NCBI GenBank assembly: GCA_024401565.1
Contig: JAKSKU010000024.1
Span: 1-34,116, forward strand
Direction of reading: 5' to 3'
Source: Paludibacteraceae bacterium
GTDB taxonomy: Bacteria; Bacteroidota; Bacteroidia; Bacteroidales; Paludibacteraceae
DNA: 34,116 nucleotides
Shown here: positions 7,706-17,236 of the stretch, piece by piece
How positions within the stretch are numbered: position 1 is the stretch's first letter
How the letters are laid out: every line of letters begins with the position of its first letter
Position numbers and translations under genes: made by a program
The notes under the pieces: model-generated
Seen by the model: the letters and a program-made list of their open reading frames with translations, nothing else
What the model was told of the DNA's origin: nothing
Databases searched by the model: none

Positions 7706-9313
7706 ATGAGAAATAGGAGTTTAAAGTATTTATTTGTGACATTGATGGCACTTTTGGCAGAGACTCTTTTTGCCCAGTCGCCACTCCACTATCTTGAATC
7801 GACATTTCCTCGTTTAACTGAAATATACAAAGATGACATAGACAAAAGTCACGCTCACTACGTCTTCGCCATTGATGTGTCCGGTTCAATGAACGCATAT
7901 GAGCCAACAATGGTTCCGCTTCTTAAAAACTTCATACAGGCGTTGCCCAACGGAGATAAAGTGACGGTAATCCCTTTTGGAACTGAGATCAAGAATCCTA
8001 TGGGTTTCTCTGGCATCATCTCAAATGAGATGAAAAGCACGTTGTGTTCAAATATGGAACGTCTGTATCGCAACCCTAATTACGATCAGTTGTTTTGCGA
8101 CCATACAAACATCTACAAAGCGATAAACGGTATATCAAACGCAGTGATAACAAATTCGGAATACAAGGTCAATATTCTGATTCCGTTGACCGACTTCCTT
8201 AATAACATTCCAAAAGTGCCGCCTCATCAGTTCAACAAGAGACGTCTGACGGCTGAAGAGTTATCAGAGATGAGAAGCCAGCTTGCTTCCGCAATCAAAG
8301 GTAGCTATGTGCGATGTGTGGCTGTAGAGCTAGGCAATGAAACTGAAAACAGACAGCAGAAGGAGTTTTGCTTGGATCAGTTGCAGAACAACGTGTTTGA
8401 TGTGGCAGAAAACGGTTTGGAGATTGTTTCGACCAACAACTCAAAAGAGGCTATCGAACAATGGTTTGAGCAGTTGAGACGCGATATTCTTGTCGTCAAA
8501 CTACGTTCCATCATCGATTCAGAGAACAAAGCCGGCAAAGTAAGGATGTCCACAAAGATGGATATCGACGGTAACACCATCTCCGACATCACTTGGAGTC
8601 CCAACCGTCTATACTCAAAAATCAAGATCGACTCCACATTCCTTCGCCAGCAAGGGTTTGTCTTTGTCAACGACACAACAAACTATCAAACAATGCGTGA
8701 CACCATCCTGCATCTAGAACTTGGACAGGCGAAACACCAGAATTATGGATTTCACTATTTGAACGACAGTCTGTCGCTTGGAATCTCGCTGCCAACAGAT
8801 TTCGATTCCGAACTGGAGAAACTAGGCATAAGCAAACCTTTGTCGTCGACCAACACAGAAGAGAACCAGTGGATTTTCACATTCTTCCTTCCTTTCTGGG
8901 TCACATGTTTGGCTGTCTTCTTGATTATCCTTTACATAATATTGGCGATAAGAGCTGCGTCTATCAATGCAAAGGAAAAAATGAGCGGAAAAATCGTAGT
9001 GTCTGACGCCACTGGAGGAGAAATATTCACAAAGAAAGTGGCTGAATGCGATAAACTCACTATCGGAAAAAGCGCAGATATCAGAGTTGACGATGCAGAA
9101 TGGACACTATGCGTGACAAAGGTGAAACCATCACCGCTGCTGCTATTCAAGAAACCATATTTTGAATGGTCGGCTACAAAAGGGTACGTAGGATCAAAGA
9201 TGGGCACAACAGGCTGCATCAACACAAGAAACGATAATTTATTGAAAGTAAGCTGTGGAGGTCGCAAATCCGACATCACACATAAAGTAAGCTTACGTCT
9301 TAACACGAAATAA
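7706..9313 (+). CDS. Membrane-anchored von Willebrand factor A domain protein
   Basis: First gene of a five-gene operon. Residues 1-23 form a cleavable signal peptide ending LFA/Q. A vWA domain covers about 45-270, with MIDAS motif DVSGS (Asp57, Ser59, Ser61), a threonine in CDHTNIYKAI and an aspartate in IPLTDF. After a beta-rich region, a TM segment lies at about 391-415, followed by positively charged residues and a 120-residue soluble tail. This predicts a periplasmic vWA domain and a cytoplasmic tail. The tail contains LTIGKSADIRVDD, which resembles the first strands of an FHA domain (LtIGR...DI.L.D), with Lys for Arg. vWA domains bind ligands through a metal ion; no ligand can be read here. 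The next gene begins 14 nt later. Confidence 0.88.
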   Translation: MRNRSLKYLFVTLMALLAETLFAQSPLHYLESTFPRLTEIYKDDIDKSHAHYVFAIDVSGSMNAYEPTMVPLLKNFIQALPNGDKVTVIPFGTEIKNPMGFSGIISNEMKSTLCSNMERLYRNPNYDQLFCDHTNIYKAINGISNAVITNSEYKVNILIPLTDFLNNIPKVPPHQFNKRRLTAEELSEMRSQLASAIKGSYVRCVAVELGNETENRQQKEFCLDQLQNNVFDVAENGLEIVSTNNSKEAIEQWFEQLRRDILVVKLRSIIDSENKAGKVRMSTKMDIDGNTISDITWSPNRLYSKIKIDSTFLRQQGFVFVNDTTNYQTMRDTILHLELGQAKHQNYGFHYLNDSLSLGISLPTDFDSELEKLGISKPLSSTNTEENQWIFTFFLPFWVTCLAVFLIILYIILAIRAASINAKEKMSGKIVVSDATGGEIFTKKVAECDKLTIGKSADIRVDDAEWTLCVTKVKPSPLLLFKKPYFEWSATKGYVGSKMGTTGCINTRNDNLLKVSCGGRKSDITHKVSLRLNTK

Positions 9314-9327
9314 AAAGGTATAATAAT

Positions 9328-12300
9328 ATGGCAAACGAAAAACACATTTTCATCGGTTTGGGAGGTTCAGGCTGCCAAACAGTAACACAAATCAAGGAGA
9401 AGGTTTATGCTAACCGTTATCCTACACATACAGCTACAAAATCTCGTTTGGATGCGATGAACGAATCATATCGCTTCCTTTTCATAGATACTGACCAACG
9501 TGACATAGATCAGGCGAACAAGCGCAACCGCAAGGATTTCGAGGAAGGCAGAGTGCCGTTCATCAACCCACAGTCGGACCTTGTAAACCTTGGATTGGCA
9601 AACCCTCAGGCTATCTACTATGAGGCAACACAGGACACATCAACATTGATCAACAAGAGAATATTGGAGGCATGTTCTCCAGAACTTGCAGTGAAGATTC
9701 CTGATCAGCCACTAGGATTCGGAGCAGGAGCGTTCCGTATCAAATCACGTATTGCATTCGCCCACTCATTGGCTGATTTCCAGACAAAGCTACAGTCCGC
9801 TATATCTTCATTGAACGATGTCAAGAACGTCGGCGGAGAGAGCTGCACCATCTTCTACTGGGTAGTAGGTAGCTCTAACGGTGGTACTGGTAGTGGTATC
9901 GTCAACGACGTGCTATACCATATCAACCAGGTACACAAGCAGGTGGTAGGCGACGGTGACCCACAGCTAGTGCTAATCATGTATATGCCTAAAGTATATA
10001 TCGACTGCAACGCGACAGAGGAGAAATACGCGTTGAACGCATACGCCGTATTCTCAGAGGTACAGGCATTCAAAGAGATGAGCCAGAGCAGCCAGCAGAA
10101 CACCGTAATGCATAGAATGGCATTCGTCAACGACTATAATCTGATTGACAGCAAACGCAAGTATTGCCCATTCTACTACATGATTCCTATTGATATCCAG
10201 ACAGATAAGGGAACATCTTTGGGCAACACACACGTGATGTACCACAATACAGCCGAGATGATCTACATCTTGCATCACGGCGCAGGCGGAGAGACATTCC
10301 GTTCGGATATCGACAATTACATGAATGACATCATGGAGAGAAATCACGAAGATTTCTTGGTTCCGATGGGATATGTTCAGCTACACAAGCCAACTGACCA
10401 GTTTGCCCGCTATTTCAGAAGAAGATTCGAAAGAGACGTGCTTCGCACCTGGCTTCTTAACGCTGACGCGAAAGAGAATGCCATTCCAGACAGTCAATTG
10501 CCAGCCCTTTACAAGAAATTGTTCCGCGAACTAGACCACAAGATTCCAGACACAGTTGCAAAACAATTGGTTGGCGGCTCACTAAGCGACTTGGAGGACG
10601 AGGCTCTCGACCCTTCAATCATCGCAGGCAAGAAGGAGCTTCCTTCTGTTTTGAAGTTAAACAACGTGTTGACTACATTGGAGACTATCGAGCAAAACGT
10701 GCGCTCGGCATCCAAAACAGTCGAGAAGAGATCAGAGACCAAAGAATTGCTTGTCAGTGGCGCTTGGAAGCAGGCAGAAGAGTGGATACGCGAATATGGA
10801 CTTATCTACGCAATCAATGCCGTGGATGCAGTCAGAACATATGTAAGAGGCATCTACGAGCAGCAGGAGAACTCAACTAAAGACCGCAAAGACGAGCTTG
10901 ACAGCAAGTTTGAGGAGTTGAAGAAACTTGAGGCAAAAGCTGCAGACATCACCGTTCTAGAGAACATCGGAATCAGCAGCAACAATGCCCAGATCAATGA
11001 GTATCGCAACGCTTTGGAAGAGTACGTTAATGAGTTTACAGACCACGTCATACTAGATTGGGCACACGACTTGATCCGCGATTTCTGCAACAACGAAAAG
11101 ACAGATGAACTTTCAAAGTTGAAGTCACAGTTGATGATGATCAAAGACAAGGCGTCAGAGATGAACGAACAGGCCGTACGCTATTACGACCGTTTGGCTA
11201 CTGAGTTTGGCAACACTGCCTTGGATGTGACAACTGTATACCTTCCTATGCTGAAGGAAATCTGCAGTGGAGACGGTTGGAAAGCAAACAACTTCTTCAG
11301 CCGCTGCTACCGCAACATCATCGGTGCTGACGAAGACAGAGCAGAGACTCCAAACCGTGATGACTTGAGCAAGCTTATCAAGGAAGGCATCTACGAGACA
11401 AAGAACGAAAAGCGTCTTGAGCAGTTGATGGCCAACCAATATATTCTTATTGAGAAAGATAAGAAAGCGAAGAACGGAAAAGAGAATATGATCGAAGAGT
11501 GCCGTTTCTTCACAAACCCTACTCTTGAGGAGCGTAAGCCAGAGGCCATCATCGAAGATTTCATCGACTTCGCGCAACAGGCTCTCGACGTAGCAACAAG
11601 AGAAAACAAGAACATCCAGGAGAATTGGGCAAACAAGAAGGTATCACACTTCTTCCATGATCTGCCCAATGATCAGAAAGATGAGGTACGCAAGAGTTTG
11701 AGCCCTGCATTGTTCTTCAACTACAACACCGCTCGTATCGAAGTGATGAAGAAAGAGGAGCACATGGTGTTCGTGGCTCAGGATATGGACCTCGCAAAGG
11801 AGATGCTTGGATACGAGGAAGGAAATATCCGTCACCGTTATGTGTCGGGTGGAGACGCTAACTCCGCATTGGTACTTAAGTCAAAATACGGTTTGTCATT
11901 CCGCGACTACCGCATCTACGACAACATCGAGTCGGTATACAACAACGCGACATTCCGTGAGAAATACCACTTCCACCATGATTTCGCTCAGTTCCTTGGA
12001 AAGATTACTCTTAATGATCTTCCTGACGAGGTGCTTGCACAGCACAGAACATTCGCGAAGATGTTGATTTTGAAGGAGTACGAGAAAGATTTGGAACCAT
12101 TGTTCTACAAGGATGAGTTTGACACAGAGTCATACGAGACATCAATGTACTTGGTAAATCCAAAGAACCCGACTTCGTTTGAAGTGGCTCGTCCTGAAGC
12201 ATTCACAGTACACAAAGGATCTCTTTGCCTACGTAAGATAGAGAACGGCAAGAAGCTATACGATGAAGTGACAGGAGCAGACTTCAGCATCCAGTTTGAC

Positions 12301-12612
12301 GAATACTTCCGTCTATTCTACAACAGAAGATACAGCGAGACACTCGACCGTATGCTTCAGGCAATCCTTCGTCAGAGAAAGACAGCGTTGGACTCAAATG
12401 GCAGCATCATCACCGATAAAAACGGCAAGGCTGTGATCTACGATGGAGAGCAGATCTTGAAAGACGGATACGTTGAGAAACAGAAGTCAGTATTGAAGAC
12501 ACTTTCTACATTGAAACAGCAGAGCGCTACAGAAGATGAGAAGCGTCTTTACAATATCTTCTTCAATATCATCCGCAACGAGTACGACACTGTACACAAG
12601 TTTATAAGCTAA
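9328..12612 (+). CDS. Giant tubulin/FtsZ-like GTPase-domain protein
   Basis: The 1094-aa product starts with HIFIGLGGSGCQT (residues 6-18), a tubulin-type nucleotide loop, followed by the strand YRFLFIDTD (48-56), GFGAGAFRIKSR (130-141) and the tubulin signature loop NGGTGSG (184-190), which differs from GGGTGSG only at the first position. These features fit the Tubulin-like (Tubulin_2/FtsZ-like) family, not FtsZ itself, which is about 400 aa. Residues from about 350 onward are mostly helical, with charged stretches near 450-620. I do not see a clear T7 catalytic NxDxxE motif, so GTP hydrolysis and polymerisation are uncertain. No TM segment: cytoplasmic, perhaps recruited to the membrane by its operon partners. 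Confidence 0.85.
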   Translation: MANEKHIFIGLGGSGCQTVTQIKEKVYANRYPTHTATKSRLDAMNESYRFLFIDTDQRDIDQANKRNRKDFEEGRVPFINPQSDLVNLGLANPQAIYYEATQDTSTLINKRILEACSPELAVKIPDQPLGFGAGAFRIKSRIAFAHSLADFQTKLQSAISSLNDVKNVGGESCTIFYWVVGSSNGGTGSGIVNDVLYHINQVHKQVVGDGDPQLVLIMYMPKVYIDCNATEEKYALNAYAVFSEVQAFKEMSQSSQQNTVMHRMAFVNDYNLIDSKRKYCPFYYMIPIDIQTDKGTSLGNTHVMYHNTAEMIYILHHGAGGETFRSDIDNYMNDIMERNHEDFLVPMGYVQLHKPTDQFARYFRRRFERDVLRTWLLNADAKENAIPDSQLPALYKKLFRELDHKIPDTVAKQLVGGSLSDLEDEALDPSIIAGKKELPSVLKLNNVLTTLETIEQNVRSASKTVEKRSETKELLVSGAWKQAEEWIREYGLIYAINAVDAVRTYVRGIYEQQENSTKDRKDELDSKFEELKKLEAKAADITVLENIGISSNNAQINEYRNALEEYVNEFTDHVILDWAHDLIRDFCNNEKTDELSKLKSQLMMIKDKASEMNEQAVRYYDRLATEFGNTALDVTTVYLPMLKEICSGDGWKANNFFSRCYRNIIGADEDRAETPNRDDLSKLIKEGIYETKNEKRLEQLMANQYILIEKDKKAKNGKENMIEECRFFTNPTLEERKPEAIIEDFIDFAQQALDVATRENKNIQENWANKKVSHFFHDLPNDQKDEVRKSLSPALFFNYNTARIEVMKKEEHMVFVAQDMDLAKEMLGYEEGNIRHRYVSGGDANSALVLKSKYGLSFRDYRIYDNIESVYNNATFREKYHFHHDFAQFLGKITLNDLPDEVLAQHRTFAKMLILKEYEKDLEPLFYKDEFDTESYETSMYLVNPKNPTSFEVARPEAFTVHKGSLCLRKIENGKKLYDEVTGADFSIQFDEYFRLFYNRRYSETLDRMLQAILRQRKTALDSNGSIITDKNGKAVIYDGEQILKDGYVEKQKSVLKTLSTLKQQSATEDEKRLYNIFFNIIRNEYDTVHKFIS

Positions 12613-12661
12613 GTTTATAGACATTAACAATCGGGGATAACCCATTAATTAGAAAGAACCA

Positions 12662-15382
12662 ATGCTTCCTCTTTGGATTATTGATCTAACAAATAACACA
12701 GAAAGGCGACGACATTTCAGGTCGCTGCTCGGAAAATTGCAAGGCGTCCTCCTTCAGGAGGATGCCCAAGCATGGTTGGACGACGAGGCAAAGCATGACA
12801 ATCAGCAATGGCTATACACCCATTTCGACAATCCGTTTATCGAGACATCGCTCAATGACGATGTGACGATGGCTGAAGACATTTATAACTTCCAGGAAAA
12901 AATTGTCCGTGCAGGACAAGGCTTTGTCAAGATGTTAAGAAAATCAAACGTCGACAGTTCCGTCACTCTCAACATTGTAGTGCTTGGCGATTCAACGGAG
13001 TCGTTATCGCAACTTACATTTCCTTCAATAGCTGTAATGATACAGAAGGAGAAAGGAAGAATACTGCCTAACCATATCCATCAGGGCATAGCCATTGTCG
13101 GAGCTTACTACGTACCATCAGACCTCAACAGTTTGGATGTGCTCGTACGCCAAAAAGTCTATCTTTCTCTACGTGAGATAGATGTACAGCACAACATCCC
13201 GTCTATCAGAGGATACGACAAGATGTTCTTCTATCAGGATATCCAAAACCGTACGGAGAGCTATTTCCCACTTCTGTCTCAAAAAGAGCAGGCGGAGTAT
13301 CTGTTGCAGTCGATGATACACCTCTACTATGCATGCGACAAAGTGCACCCGCTTATCAACGGAAGCAGTTCAGACGATTGTTTCTATTTTGCATTGGGAT
13401 GCTCTTCCGCATTCTTTGACACCGAGCTGCAAGACAGAATAGAGAACGCGTCGGTGATGAACCATATCATAGATGTTCTCGAAAAGGAGGGCGACCTCGA
13501 ACAGCCTGATGAAAAAGATGAGTTGATTGATTTCGACAGAATAAGCGCAGAAAATATCATCCGTAAATTCCAGGATGTCGATTTCGATCTGTCAGACGCC
13601 AAAATGGAGGAACCCAACCCGCATCCTATCGGCGACTTCCTGCATAGAAAGCTGAAACGTCTGTACTATACCAGATATTTGAAATACTATCCGGCCAATC
13701 TTAGAATCAAGATTAACGATGTGATCAGCCGTGAGTCGAAAGACGTGCTGGAGGATATCAGCGCCACAAGAAAACGCTATCAATCAATCTATGCCGAAAC
13801 GACGTTGCCAGACGCCATCGAAAAACAGTTGATGTCGAGCGACAGTCATATAGGATGCCTTACCCGCATTGTCAGAAATCTGAAACTATTCAAGACACAG
13901 ATCGGCAAGATGAGGGTGAAGGTAAAAACACAAGTTGAGCAGAACATCTGGCACCATCTCTTCGAGCATAATGTGCCTAAAAACTTGAAAGATGAGTTTG
14001 AGGCCTATCACGAAGCATACAGCGAGGATAACGATGGCAAGAGAAACTCCCATAAGTGCGAGGAGATGAAGCAAGCCGCAATGAAGGATTTCGTAAACCT
14101 TCTACAGCAGGAAGCGACATTCCTAAGCCGATTAGGACGCGCTTTTCTGATGGGTACGGTAGCTGTGTTCGTATTTGTGCCGTTCCTTACAATGGTGGCC
14201 GAAGACATTTACTATTTCGATAATGTCAAAGCAAACGCCGTCTACTGGTCAACACTATTCTTTATCATACCTCTGCTTATCCAATTCGTCTGCATGTTCC
14301 TATATCATAGAAACAAAGGCAAGAAGGAGAGACGATTGAGAGCATTCTATCTGCACGATGCCTACGCACGTATCGCAAACAGAATAGAGTCGGAGTCGTA
14401 TGGCTTGTACGACTATATGCAGAGCCTATGCGACGAATATTTGAAACGTTGCAAATGGATAGAGAAGGATATTCGTCCGATAGACTTGAACGACCTGTAT
14501 ACAGGTACGGATCTGCCTATCACTATGTTCAACCAGCCTGTTATCCGCGGCTCATTTGCCAACAACAAGATGATCGACGACTTAGACAACGAGGCCCGCG
14601 AGATATACGTCAAAAGGATACCGCGTCGCGTCAACATTCTTGATGATGACGACTGCCATCTGCTTATCCACTCTTACAAAAATGAGGTCATGCAGCTTTT
14701 CGGCAGCGTAAAAGTCAAAGAGAAGAACGAAAGACGTTTCGACGAGAAACTTGGATATAAAGTATTTGTCTCAAACGCTGAGCGTCTGCAGGAAGAGCAG
14801 GAATTCTGGTCAGAAGAGAGAAATCTGTTCAAAACCAACTTGAAAGCGCGTATCGAAAAAGATATGCTGCCACGCAAGAACCCGACAATCGGAGAAAAGG
14901 TGTATGCTTATGCCGAGAGTCTCGACGACCACAATGTGCTTATTCCATTGATACGCGCAGCCGCCACTAACGGAGAATTCACATCTTTGGCAAACACAGA
15001 GCATGGAGACGTGAAAGCAAACGATCACCGTGTGCAATCACTGTTTGAGAACGAGATGCCAAACAACGCCACACAGTTCCAGTTTGACTCCCACATGAAC
15101 ATTCTCAACAAGTACATTTTTGTCACACGTTGGAGAACATTCGACTCATTGGCACTCAACAGAATACTTCCGTCTGAAGACTTCGACATGGAGATCAGAC
15201 AAAGCCGTGTGAACGATGAGGATTTGAACATTTTCTACAATTCACCGTCTTCCATCATCCTATGGGCTATATGCCAGAACGACAATTCAAGCGAATGGCT
15301 AAAACTGTTCGACAGCACAACGTTTGGAATATCGATGGAGAAAAGAAATGTTTATATTAAGAGATTAAACAGCAAAGATTGA
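12662..15382 (+). CDS. Two-TM operon protein with tubulin-like-fold-resembling N-terminus, unknown function
   Basis: No family recognised. The 906-aa product has two TM segments (about 492-512 and 525-548) separated by a short loop, with about 490 residues before and 350 after, so most of it should be cytoplasmic. Residues about 100-240 follow the order seen in the preceding tubulin-like protein: a strand LNIVVLGD, a loop, a helix, the strand QGIAIVGAYYVP, then FFYQDIQNRTES and a helix with EYLLQSMIHLYYA. These parallel YWVVGSSNGGTGSG, LVLIMYMPK, FYYMIPIDIQTDKG and AEMIYILHHGA, but the glycine-rich GTP loop is replaced by GDSTESLSQ. I infer a degenerate, non-GTP-binding tubulin-like domain anchored to the membrane. 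The gap to the upstream gene is 49 nt and to the downstream gene 4 nt. Confidence 0.7.
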   Translation: MLPLWIIDLTNNTERRRHFRSLLGKLQGVLLQEDAQAWLDDEAKHDNQQWLYTHFDNPFIETSLNDDVTMAEDIYNFQEKIVRAGQGFVKMLRKSNVDSSVTLNIVVLGDSTESLSQLTFPSIAVMIQKEKGRILPNHIHQGIAIVGAYYVPSDLNSLDVLVRQKVYLSLREIDVQHNIPSIRGYDKMFFYQDIQNRTESYFPLLSQKEQAEYLLQSMIHLYYACDKVHPLINGSSSDDCFYFALGCSSAFFDTELQDRIENASVMNHIIDVLEKEGDLEQPDEKDELIDFDRISAENIIRKFQDVDFDLSDAKMEEPNPHPIGDFLHRKLKRLYYTRYLKYYPANLRIKINDVISRESKDVLEDISATRKRYQSIYAETTLPDAIEKQLMSSDSHIGCLTRIVRNLKLFKTQIGKMRVKVKTQVEQNIWHHLFEHNVPKNLKDEFEAYHEAYSEDNDGKRNSHKCEEMKQAAMKDFVNLLQQEATFLSRLGRAFLMGTVAVFVFVPFLTMVAEDIYYFDNVKANAVYWSTLFFIIPLLIQFVCMFLYHRNKGKKERRLRAFYLHDAYARIANRIESESYGLYDYMQSLCDEYLKRCKWIEKDIRPIDLNDLYTGTDLPITMFNQPVIRGSFANNKMIDDLDNEAREIYVKRIPRRVNILDDDDCHLLIHSYKNEVMQLFGSVKVKEKNERRFDEKLGYKVFVSNAERLQEEQEFWSEERNLFKTNLKARIEKDMLPRKNPTIGEKVYAYAESLDDHNVLIPLIRAAATNGEFTSLANTEHGDVKANDHRVQSLFENEMPNNATQFQFDSHMNILNKYIFVTRWRTFDSLALNRILPSEDFDMEIRQSRVNDEDLNIFYNSPSSIILWAICQNDNSSEWLKLFDSTTFGISMEKRNVYIKRLNSKD

Positions 15383-15386
15383 CAGT

Positions 15387-17234
15387 ATGTTCGAAGATAT
15401 AAATAAAACATATTTTTTGCTTGCAGTAGTGGGGATCACTCTCCTCTACCTCTTCATCCGTCGTTTGAAGGAGAAGACGCGTATTTCTATCTCTGAACCG
15501 GGGAAATTTCTAAGAGACCTTGGATTGCTTAGCATCGTGGACGACGGTTCGCTGATGGAGCTCATGTTAAGCAACGTAGAGCTAGACAAACCAGTAGCCA
15601 GAGTGATGTCGGAGAACGAGAACCAGCCCAACGTCTGGATACTCGACGGTGACTTGGATGACGACTTCGACTCCTTCGACTACAGAATGCGAGGATACAT
15701 AACTCCAGAAGGATTCATCTACAAACAGTTTTACAAAAACGACAAACCTGTCCTTGTGGGCTATACCGCCAGACTGAAAGAGCCAAACAAACCGACAATA
15801 AAAGGCAAACGTTCGTGGACTTCATTATGGCTGGAGAGCGAACTGTACGCTTTTGAGGTCAATCCAGACGGTTCAATACCAGACAAGCCTCTTACAAAAA
15901 GAGTCGGATACGCTTGCAAGTCAGGCATCGCGTTCAACGGCAAACGTCCTGTAACATTCGAGGCAAAGGCATGTGCCACTGCCCTATTGTATCAGAAATA
16001 CGGTCCTAAGGAGAAGAAGAACATCATCTACCGCGAGCCAGTCTACGGCTGGAACGACACCGCGCTGCTGACAGCCATCGTCTACAGCGTGATCTTTATG
16101 ATTCTATACTTCACCTACACATGTATGCTCAACAAGCCTTTGCTTGGAAACGATTTCTATGCCGTTTTCATCCTTTACGGTTGCTATTACGCGCTGTGGG
16201 CCCTGATCAGACAGTTCAAGATCGACAGCATAGAGAACTCGCACAGCATTCAGCCGCATCTCGACATGCTCAACAAAGGTCTAGGATTGAAAAGATTCGA
16301 CTCTGCTATCGCTATTCTATGCTCTATAGCCGCATACTACATTTATTTCTTCATGGACTACGATCTGCTTCCGCTGATCGGAGCCGTCATGTATGGAATT
16401 TCCCATAATGCGTTGGCCAACAAAATACGCAGACCTTGGAAGATCGTCACTAATTTCGATGAGGAGAGAAACATGAACGATGAATCCTATGAAATAATGC
16501 CTTTTGCATCGATGACACCGCCTTCGGGAGAGATGGTTCGCGTGTTCGACTGGGATCTGGATTCATCTAACGGCAGAAAGCTACACGGAAATCTGACCGT
16601 GCATTTCTCTATGGATCTTTACGAGCAGATGCGTACGGAGAATCCTTTCTATTCACAAGACACCCAAAAAAGCAAACATGTGCGTGTGGCCGAGATGATA
16701 CACAGAATGCTTAACGACCATATCTACTCCGAACGAGTACGCTATATCGCCAGCTACATAATCAATGAGGCCAACTTTGCCAAACTGGATGAGATCAACC
16801 GTCTGCAGTTCGCATTGGATTTCGTGCAGGAGCCTAACATTGAATACGTACAAGACAGGTACAGCAAAAGCATACAGTATGCCCCAGAGTACATGAGATA
16901 CCCAGACGAGACACTATACGACCAGGAAGGTGACTGCGACTGCAAATCACTGCTTGCCGGTATGATTCTGTACTACATGGGCTACAAAGTGTTGTTCATC
17001 TCTTCAGCGATCAGGCAGCACACAGCCATCGCCATCGAGTTTAAGGAGAACGACTGGCTAAGCACCGTCTTCTCATCATACTCATCTTTCGAAAACGCAA
17101 TAATCGTACACAACCATAGAAAATACGTTTATTGCGAGACAACAGGTGATGGATTCAGAATCGGACAGCTTGTGGACGAAATGCGTGTGGACGATTTCGA
17201 GACAAGAATTGAAATAGAAAAAGAGGAGGAATAA
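15387..17234 (+). CDS. Five-TM protein with C-terminal transglutaminase-like cysteine peptidase domain
   Basis: The 615-aa product has one N-terminal TM (about 7-24) followed by FIRRLKEKTR, a soluble region, two TMs at about 228-275 and two more at about 307-345, followed by NKIRRPWK. Positive charges after TM1, TM3 and TM5 put the soluble regions, including the C-terminal domain, in the cytoplasm. Residues about 400-600 resemble the transglutaminase-like/cysteine-protease fold: EGDCDCKS gives Cys517, QHTAIAIEF gives His545 and YVYCETTG gives Glu584 as a candidate triad. Family members are mostly proteases or peptide-crosslinking enzymes. It starts 4 nt after the upstream gene. Domain call is good, substrate unknown. 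Confidence 0.8.
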   Translation: MFEDINKTYFLLAVVGITLLYLFIRRLKEKTRISISEPGKFLRDLGLLSIVDDGSLMELMLSNVELDKPVARVMSENENQPNVWILDGDLDDDFDSFDYRMRGYITPEGFIYKQFYKNDKPVLVGYTARLKEPNKPTIKGKRSWTSLWLESELYAFEVNPDGSIPDKPLTKRVGYACKSGIAFNGKRPVTFEAKACATALLYQKYGPKEKKNIIYREPVYGWNDTALLTAIVYSVIFMILYFTYTCMLNKPLLGNDFYAVFILYGCYYALWALIRQFKIDSIENSHSIQPHLDMLNKGLGLKRFDSAIAILCSIAAYYIYFFMDYDLLPLIGAVMYGISHNALANKIRRPWKIVTNFDEERNMNDESYEIMPFASMTPPSGEMVRVFDWDLDSSNGRKLHGNLTVHFSMDLYEQMRTENPFYSQDTQKSKHVRVAEMIHRMLNDHIYSERVRYIASYIINEANFAKLDEINRLQFALDFVQEPNIEYVQDRYSKSIQYAPEYMRYPDETLYDQEGDCDCKSLLAGMILYYMGYKVLFISSAIRQHTAIAIEFKENDWLSTVFSSYSSFENAIIVHNHRKYVYCETTGDGFRIGQLVDEMRVDDFETRIEIEKEEE

Positions 17235-17236
17235 AA

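Noticed and set aside
7706-9313. BatA/BatB-type aerotolerance operon because of the vWA gene
   Set aside because: No MoxR ATPase, DUF58 or other Bat genes are nearby; the partners are different.
9328-12612. Could the tubulin-like gene be ftsZ or a phage/plasmid tubZ?
   Set aside because: At 1094 aa it is far too long, its neighbours are not division or partition genes, and its overall motif set fits the separate Tubulin-like family.
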